Below, in pieces: positions 5,566 to 9,608 of a stretch of DNA of 9,608 nt. A program made the position numbers and the translations under genes. The notes beneath the pieces are model-generated. The model was not told the DNA's origin. It saw only the letters and a program-made list of their open reading frames with translations, and did no database searches. Each line of letters begins with the position of its first letter. The first letter of the stretch is position 1. The stretch lies in contig MFXJ01000041.1 of NCBI GenBank assembly GCA_001787465.1, forward strand, positions 1-9,608. The letters are read 5' to 3'. The DNA comes from Candidatus Peregrinibacteria bacterium RIFOXYB2_FULL_32_7 (GTDB taxonomy: Bacteria; Patescibacteriota; Gracilibacteria; UBA1369; GWF2-33-10).

Positions 5566-6867
5566 TCAAAGATCATATACTGTCTTTGCGCCTTCTTGCC
5601 AATAATCAGGAGCAGTGCCTTCGCCATTTTCAAATGAATAGTAATATTTATGATTAGCTACTCCCCAATATTCAAGAACAGGGAACTCTGCATATTTATA
5701 GTAATCATAAGTTCCTAATTCGTCATTTTCGTAGGTGTAACAGGTTCCGTCATCATAACATACATCTCCATAGGTTGCGTCTATCGGCATCCAAAATTCA
5801 CCTGTCCATACTTCAGTCCATAAATGACCGCCAATAGCCATTGGTCCGCGACCAAATTTTACCGTGCCTAAAGCCACTCGGACATGATCTTCTGGATATA
5901 GGCCTGAGGCGATAATTAGAGAAGCAAAAGTATTTCCTTGGTCGTCGCAATCACCGGTATTATCTTCGCAAATCATATTTGTGGAAAAAGTAGGGGAGTC
6001 TTTCAAAAATTGTTCTGGAGTCTCAAAATAATCATCACATCCAAATAAAGTTGTATCTGATTGCCAGTGATTTTTTTGCATAAATTTATAAAGAGATTCA
6101 ATATCATTATATTGGCTGGCTACTTCTTGTACTTTGGCATTATTTGGCGTTATGTAGTTCATAGCATATTTAGTATATTCAGTTGCGCTCATTGATGGAG
6201 AACAGCTTTTAACCATTGGATCAATATTACAAGTTGCGTTTGTGCTGTCATAAGTTTCCTTTTCATCTTGCTCTGAAGATTCTGATTGGTCTTGTTTTGC
6301 TAAACAATTTTCATAAGCTATTTCTGCAGATTCACTATCAAATTTTTCTTCAACAAGCGTTTTCAATTCTTCGCAATTTGTTGGAATATCAAAAACGATT
6401 TGATCATAACCTCGTTCTTCAAACATCACTTCCATATCGTCTTTGATTAGCTGTCTCATTGATTGAAGAGCAATTTTGTCAGTTCTTGGAAAAGCTGTGA
6501 CTAAACATTCTGCAGGATTAACATCTAATTTTGCAATATTTTCCTCGGTCATGAATTGATTAAGTAAGGTATAAGTTATTAAATTAATTTCTTTAGCAAG
6601 CGTCGCATCTCCTTCAGCATTTGTAGTTGCTAAAGCTTTGTAGCTTTCAATATCACAAGTTTCAGTATTATTAACTAATAAAGTATAAAGTACGGCGTTT
6701 TCCTCTTCTGTCTTTTTGATATCATTTTTTATGTTTTGAATTTTTGATTGATTAAGTCTTGTTGCGATATCGGTTTCTCCGTTTTCGGAAATAGACTCTT
6801 TACAGCCTGCCGCAAGAATTAAAGTAAATAATAAAGTGAAGGTTAAGAAAAATTTTGTAATTTTCAT
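5566..6867 (-). CDS. Lipoprotein with transglutaminase-like domain
   Basis: The 433-residue product begins with a lipoprotein signal: MKITKFF, a hydrophobic run, and lipobox LAAGC with Cys22 as lipidation site, so it should be anchored on the outer face of the membrane. Residues 25-225 are acidic, helical-looking and unrecognised. From about residue 240 (ESLYKFMQKNHWQSD) a transglutaminase/protease-like fold follows, with Cys307 in GDCDDQ, His348 in GGHLWTEVW and Asp363 in PIDATYGD forming the Cys-His-Asp triad. Members of this superfamily cleave or cross-link peptides; the substrate here is unknown. There are many other cysteines, some of which may form disulfides. The gene has its own candidate promoter and ends one base from the convergent toxin gene. 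Confidence 0.8.
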   Translation of the reverse strand: MKITKFFLTFTLLFTLILAAGCKESISENGETDIATRLNQSKIQNIKNDIKKTEEENAVLYTLLVNNTETCDIESYKALATTNAEGDATLAKEINLITYTLLNQFMTEENIAKLDVNPAECLVTAFPRTDKIALQSMRQLIKDDMEVMFEERGYDQIVFDIPTNCEELKTLVEEKFDSESAEIAYENCLAKQDQSESSEQDEKETYDSTNATCNIDPMVKSCSPSMSATEYTKYAMNYITPNNAKVQEVASQYNDIESLYKFMQKNHWQSDTTLFGCDDYFETPEQFLKDSPTFSTNMICEDNTGDCDDQGNTFASLIIASGLYPEDHVRVALGTVKFGRGPMAIGGHLWTEVWTGEFWMPIDATYGDVCYDDGTCYTYENDELGTYDYYKYAEFPVLEYWGVANHKYYYSFENGEGTAPDYWQEGAKTVYDL

Positions 6868-6911
6868 AAAATGAAGACAAAGAATAAAGACGAAAGTTTT
6901 TTCTAGGCAAA

Positions 6912-6940
6912 AGTTTAGAACTATTTACAAGATAATACAA
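6912..6940 (-). promoter_or_regulatory. Candidate promoter of the lipoprotein gene
   Basis: On the minus strand, TTGTAT (6940-6935), 17 bases, then TAAACT (6917-6912) resemble -35 and -10 boxes. The -10 equals that of the promoter at 1593-1621. The predicted start near 6905 gives a leader of about 38 bases, so this gene need not depend on transcription from thiL. Confidence 0.35.
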
Positions 6941-6945
6941 GATCC

Positions 6946-7938
6946 TTATGACTTTGAGAAATGATCGTATCCTTGAGGTAAAGGAGATTTTTTACCGTTT
7001 GAGATTAGGTGTAGGCCTTGGAGTTTTGGGGTAATTTGACCAACTTGAAAAATTTTTAATTTTGTTTCAGATTTGATCTGGGATTTAATTTTTAATTTTT
7101 GATAATTTTTTTTTGAGATTGTAAAACATAATTCGAAATCTTCACCACCTGATAATGCCCATTTATATGGATCTTTTTTCAAAAAAAATCCCATTTCTTT
7201 TGTAGTTTTTGAAAGCGGAATTTTTTCTTTGTAAATTATGGCTCCGGTTTTGCTTTCATCGCAGATGTGCCTGACTTCTGAGGCTAAACCATCAGAAATA
7301 TCGATCATTGCTGAAGCATAATTTTTTAAAATTAATCCAGCATCTAAACGAGAAGAAGGTTCAAGATGGTTTTTTAAAAATTGTCGATTCGTATTTTTTC
7401 CAAATTTTCTTAAATATTCTAAACCTGCAAAAGAAGCACCTAGATTTCCAGTAACGCAAATTAAATCGCCTTCTTTGGCTCCGGATCTTTGGATGCAGTA
7501 TTTTTTTTCTACTTCGCCGATAACAGTTAGGTTGATACAGACTAGGTCGCCATGAGTTAGATCGCCACCGATTAATGTGATTCGTAGTTTTTTGTTCCAA
7601 AAATTCATTCTTTTTTTAATTCCTTGGTAAAAGTCTTTTATGAATTTGATTTCATCTACTTTTGGCGATAAACAGAGTGATACTAGGATGTATTTTGGGG
7701 CTCCACCCATAGCCGCTATATCGCTTATTGAGGCTTCGAAACATTTAATGCCGATTTGTTTTGCTGAACTCCATTTTAGAGAAAAATGATCTCCTTCAAT
7801 AAACATATCAGTGCTAATGATTTCATAATTTTTCCCTCTATCAATAATCGCGCAATCATCGCCGATGCCTTTAATCAGTTGCAGATCAAAATTTTGAAAG
7901 CTTTTATTTATTTGAGAAATAATGGAAAGCTCGGACAT
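6946..7938 (-). CDS. thiL: Thiamine-monophosphate kinase ThiL
   Basis: ThiL phosphorylates thiamine monophosphate with ATP to thiamine pyrophosphate, the active cofactor, in the cytoplasm. The 330-residue product has the family motifs in order: GIGDDCA (24-30), STDMFIEGDHF (42-52), DIAAMGG (73-79), GGDLTHG (124-130), TGNLG (163-167), DISDGL (213-218), GGEDFEL (264-270) and QGYDHF near the end. The Asp residues bind Mg-ATP and the substrate. Length is normal. It belongs to the PurM/SelD ATP-binding superfamily but carries ThiL-specific motifs. It begins 26 bases after the purE-like gene and is probably co-transcribed with it. No other thiamine genes are in view. Confidence 0.93.
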   Translation of the reverse strand: MSELSIISQINKSFQNFDLQLIKGIGDDCAIIDRGKNYEIISTDMFIEGDHFSLKWSSAKQIGIKCFEASISDIAAMGGAPKYILVSLCLSPKVDEIKFIKDFYQGIKKRMNFWNKKLRITLIGGDLTHGDLVCINLTVIGEVEKKYCIQRSGAKEGDLICVTGNLGASFAGLEYLRKFGKNTNRQFLKNHLEPSSRLDAGLILKNYASAMIDISDGLASEVRHICDESKTGAIIYKEKIPLSKTTKEMGFFLKKDPYKWALSGGEDFELCFTISKKNYQKLKIKSQIKSETKLKIFQVGQITPKLQGLHLISNGKKSPLPQGYDHFSKS

Positions 7939-7964
7939 ATTTTATGAAAAAGGAAACCAATCTA

Positions 7965-8918
7965 CTAATATTTAAATTCAGCACTAGTTTCCAAAACTTT
8001 TTGACTTTGTTTTTTTGCAAAAGTTTTTAATTTGCTACTCATTTCGTTGTCTCCATTTCCAATAATTCGGAGCGCTTGTAAGGCCGCATTCTCTGCTCCT
8101 GCTTTGCCGAATGAAATTAATACCGCGTGAGTATCGAAATTTGCGACGAATTTTTGATGTAAATGGATCATTTTTTCATCATCCAGTTCGTCAAAATAAA
8201 GCAAAATTGGACCTAAATGTTGGTTTTGATATTCTTTGATGCCATGTTCAATTTGTTCCATTTCTTCTTGACCGCAAACTTCGATTATACTTAGCAAAGG
8301 ATTATTTAAGAGATCAGCGTGAGTTTCTTTTATTTCAAAATCAAAATATTCAAATTCAGCTAATTGATTTTTTATTATTTCTAAATGTTTTTTGGCATAG
8401 ATGTTAATTTTTGGATTTTTACTTGCCGGCAATGGAACAGCATAAAATTTAGCGAGTTTTTCTAAATAAAATTTATCTTTAACTCCTAAATTTGATAAGG
8501 CGGCTAAAACAGAATTTCGCGCGCTTTGTTCGCCATTGCCCGGAGCAACTGATAATGGACAGCCTCCTGGCATTCTGATTTGAGATAAAAAAGCATCGCA
8601 TCCATTCATAATTGATCCTTTAACTGTAATTCCAATTACTGGTTTTATTGTTTGTGAGGCGAATGTTCCTTGTAAATGCGCGCTTGCTCCAGCCGCGGTA
8701 ATTATTACTACTGGAAAATTTTTTTCATCGGCTGAATCTATAACCGCATGCATTACTTTTGGGATTCTATGAGCTGAGGCAACTCCAGCTTCGATTTTAT
8801 CTTTTGGAATGGCTAAATTTTTTAAAATTTCAATTCCTGGCATAATTTGTTTCCAGTCGCTATTTGAGCCTGTAATTATGGAAATTTGAGATTGAAGATT
8901 TTGGAAAGGGAAGTCCAT
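7965..8918 (-). CDS. purE: PurE-like protein with tandem second domain
   Basis: PurE enzymes handle carboxylation of aminoimidazole ribotide in purine synthesis. The N-terminal domain (about 12-165) has GSNSDW (17-22), SAHRIP (48-53), AGASAHLQG (76-84) and IRMPGGCPLS (114-123), matching PurE motifs GSxSDW, SAHRTP, GGAAHLPG and the MPxG region with some divergence. The protein is 317 residues, twice the bacterial norm of about 160-170. The extra part (about 200-317) looks like a second PurE domain: QIEHGIKEY parallels QIMPGIEIL of the first, and GKAGAENAALQALRI (271-285) is a textbook PurE C-terminal motif, better kept than in the first copy. The second copy lacks the SNSD and SAHR motifs. It lies upstream of thiL in one transcription unit. 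Class I or class II activity cannot be decided. Confidence 0.8.
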   Translation of the reverse strand: MDFPFQNLQSQISIITGSNSDWKQIMPGIEILKNLAIPKDKIEAGVASAHRIPKVMHAVIDSADEKNFPVVIITAAGASAHLQGTFASQTIKPVIGITVKGSIMNGCDAFLSQIRMPGGCPLSVAPGNGEQSARNSVLAALSNLGVKDKFYLEKLAKFYAVPLPASKNPKINIYAKKHLEIIKNQLAEFEYFDFEIKETHADLLNNPLLSIIEVCGQEEMEQIEHGIKEYQNQHLGPILLYFDELDDEKMIHLHQKFVANFDTHAVLISFGKAGAENAALQALRIIGNGDNEMSSKLKTFAKKQSQKVLETSAEFKY

Positions 8919-8955
8919 TGAGGGAAAAAGTATTTAATAGTAGGTTTGATGAATA

Positions 8956-9096
8956 TGGTGGGCGATCGTGGACTTGAACCACGGACCTCTACATTATCAG
9001 TGTAGCGCTCCCCGCCCGTACCGAACGAACAAAATAATATTTAAATTTTCTTAAAGTCGGTACGTTCGGGCGGGTAACCAGCTGAGCTAATCGTCC
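8956..9096 (-). tRNA. tRNA-Ile(GAU) interrupted by a 64-nt insertion, probable pseudogene
   Basis: Apart from the insertion at 9011-9074 this copy matches the intact tRNA-Ile next door, including the GAU anticodon, T arm and encoded CCA (TGG at 8956-8958 on the plus strand). The insert separates the D loop from the 3' strand of the D stem, between standard positions 21 and 22. The acceptor stem has one change, giving GGACGAT against ATCGCCC and so an A3-C70 mismatch. Without removal of the insert it would be a tRNA with a large extra hairpin. Its length of 141 equals 77 plus 64. Most likely not charged; RNA data could prove otherwise. Confidence 0.7.
9011..9074. repeat. 64-nt GC-ended palindromic element inside tRNA-Ile (copy A)
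   Basis: CCCGCCC (9011-9017) pairs with GGGCGGG (9068-9074), and GTACCGA (9018-9024) with TCGGTAC (9057-9063); GTTC (9064-9067) forms a four-base bulge. The centre is almost pure A/T. The intact tRNA next door gives the exact boundaries: the insertion is clean, without target duplication. It differs from the copy at 9510-9573 by one base. Confidence 0.85.
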
Positions 9097-9128
9097 GAAT
9101 TTTTAAATAAAAGTGAGTGAAGACATTA

Positions 9129-9205
9129 TGGTGGGCGATCGTGGACTTGAACCACGGACCTCTACATTATCAGTGTAGCGCTCTAACCAGCTGAGCTAAT
9201 CGCCC
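9129..9205 (-). tRNA. tRNA-Ile(GAU), intact
   Basis: The 77-nt gene includes an encoded CCA. The minus strand gives acceptor GGGCGAT/ATCGCCC, D arm GCTC...GAGC with loop AGCTGGTTA, anticodon stem CTACA/TGTAG around loop CTGATAA (anticodon GAU at 9171-9169), and T arm CGTGG/CCACG with TTCAAGT. All stems pair. It decodes AUU and AUC. Its first ten bases overlap the end of the GIY-YIG gene, which uses the TAG inside GATTAG as stop. It is probably the only working tRNA-Ile of the three copies. Confidence 0.97.
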
Positions 9206-9447
9206 GAATTTCTAAATAAATTTTTTCTAAACTTTCTTCCAGTAGCAGATTTTAGATATTTTTCTTTACTCCTAGCTTCAATTCTTGTATCAAATTTTTC
9301 TGTATAAATAATTTTCCAAGGGGTTTTAGATTTTGTAGATTTTACTTTTTTATTATTATGATAATTAAGTCTTAAATCAAGATTTTGTGTGAAACCAACA
9401 TATTGTGATTTGTCTTTTAAACTTTCTAGTATGTAGACATGAAACAT
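9196..9447 (-). CDS. Small GIY-YIG endonuclease-domain protein
   Basis: The 83-residue product consists of a single GIY-YIG domain like the UPF0213/YhbQ family: HVYILESL (3-10) and QYVGFT (15-20) are the two signature strands, Arg26 and His30 follow in LRLNYHN, and Glu62 in ARSKEKYLKS is the expected metal-binding residue. Such nucleases cut DNA in repair, homing or element movement; a target cannot be read from the sequence. The C-terminal SGD and the stop are encoded by the 5' end of tRNA-Ile, overlapping by 10 bases. The start lies about 20 bases after a tRNA-Ile copy that has lost its 3' end. There is no Shine-Dalgarno sequence. Confidence 0.85.
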   Translation of the reverse strand: MFHVYILESLKDKSQYVGFTQNLDLRLNYHNNKKVKSTKSKTPWKIIYTEKFDTRIEARSKEKYLKSATGRKFRKNLFRNSGD

Positions 9448-9467
9448 TAATAGATTTTAGTTTTTAT

Positions 9468-9595
9468 GTGACTTGAACCACGGACATCTATATTATCAGT
9501 GTAGCGCTCCCCGCCCGTACCGAACGAACAAAATAATATTTAAATTTCCTTAAAGTCGGTACGTTCGGGCGGGTAACCAGCTGAGCTAATCGCCC
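9468..9595 (-). pseudogene. tRNA-Ile(GAU) remnant with 64-nt insertion and lost 3' end
   Basis: The 5' acceptor strand, D arm, insert (9510-9573) and GAU anticodon are present. The anticodon stem has a C-A mismatch (TATAG where the intact copy has TGTAG). Homology ends in the 3' strand of the T stem, at about 9468, so the acceptor 3' strand and CCA are missing. It cannot make a tRNA. Its 5' flank is identical to that of the intact copy for at least 13 bases, to the window edge. Confidence 0.85.
9510..9573. repeat. 64-nt GC-ended palindromic element inside tRNA-Ile (copy B)
   Basis: It has the same length, position in the tRNA and sequence as the element at 9011-9074, with a single T-to-C difference in the AT-rich centre. 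The near identity means a recent duplication of the whole interrupted tRNA, or gene conversion, rather than two independent insertions. Confidence 0.85.
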
Positions 9596-9608
9596 GAATT
9601 TCTAAATA

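Noticed and set aside
9011..9074. tRNA insert as an archaeal-type intron
   Set aside because: The ends pair directly as CCCGCCC/GGGCGGG at the junctions; no bulge-helix-bulge with three-base bulges can be drawn, and the other genes are bacterial.
9011..9074. tRNA insert as a group I intron
   Set aside because: At 64 nt it is far too small for the catalytic core, and it lies in the D arm; known bacterial tRNA group I introns are in the anticodon loop.
1..9608. Alternative genetic code with TGA as Gly or Trp
   Set aside because: TGA ends the antitoxin and the lipoprotein gene at family-typical or structurally sensible positions, and Trp is encoded by TGG throughout.

Overview
The window is AT-rich (roughly 30% GC by eye) bacterial DNA. 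It uses the standard bacterial code: TAA, TAG and TGA all act as stops and Trp is TGG. Few starts have a Shine-Dalgarno sequence, two promoters lie almost on top of their start codons, and small GIY-YIG and RelB/YafQ genes are present. This suggests a small-genome bacterium, perhaps of the Patescibacteria/CPR type. That placement is inference; no marker gene here settles it.

Left part (1-2651): a partial unknown gene runs off the left edge on the minus strand. A 440-bp gene-free block follows, bounded by a perfect 24-bp inverted repeat and probably a non-autonomous mobile element or its remnant. Next come a small unknown gene broken by a one-base frameshift, a decayed stretch, and an 80-aa unknown ORF whose promoter is overlapped by a 13-bp inverted repeat. 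Middle (2652-5564): recG is intact, followed by a relB/dinJ-yafQ toxin-antitoxin operon. The toxin gene is split by a 136-bp palindromic MITE-like element between duplicated TA dinucleotides. Removing the element and one TA restores an 89-codon YafQ with all catalytic histidines. The element's right end also places AGGAG seven bases before an ATG in the toxin, so the catalytic part could be translated on its own.

Right part (5566-9608), all on the minus strand, reading right to left: a cluster of three tRNA-Ile(GAU) copies with a GIY-YIG nuclease gene between two of them, then a purE-like gene with a tandem second domain, thiL, and a lipoprotein with a transglutaminase-like catalytic triad. 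One tRNA copy is intact. The other two carry the same 64-nt hairpin insertion at the same D-arm position, and both are damaged elsewhere. The GIY-YIG gene takes its last codons and stop from the 5' end of the intact tRNA. The same short 5' flank precedes all three copies, which points to a tRNA/GIY-YIG unit that has been duplicated.

The housekeeping genes (recG, thiL, purE-like) are probably functional. Most of the novelty lies in three different short palindromic or inverted-repeat elements, found in intergenic DNA, in a toxin gene and inside tRNA genes.
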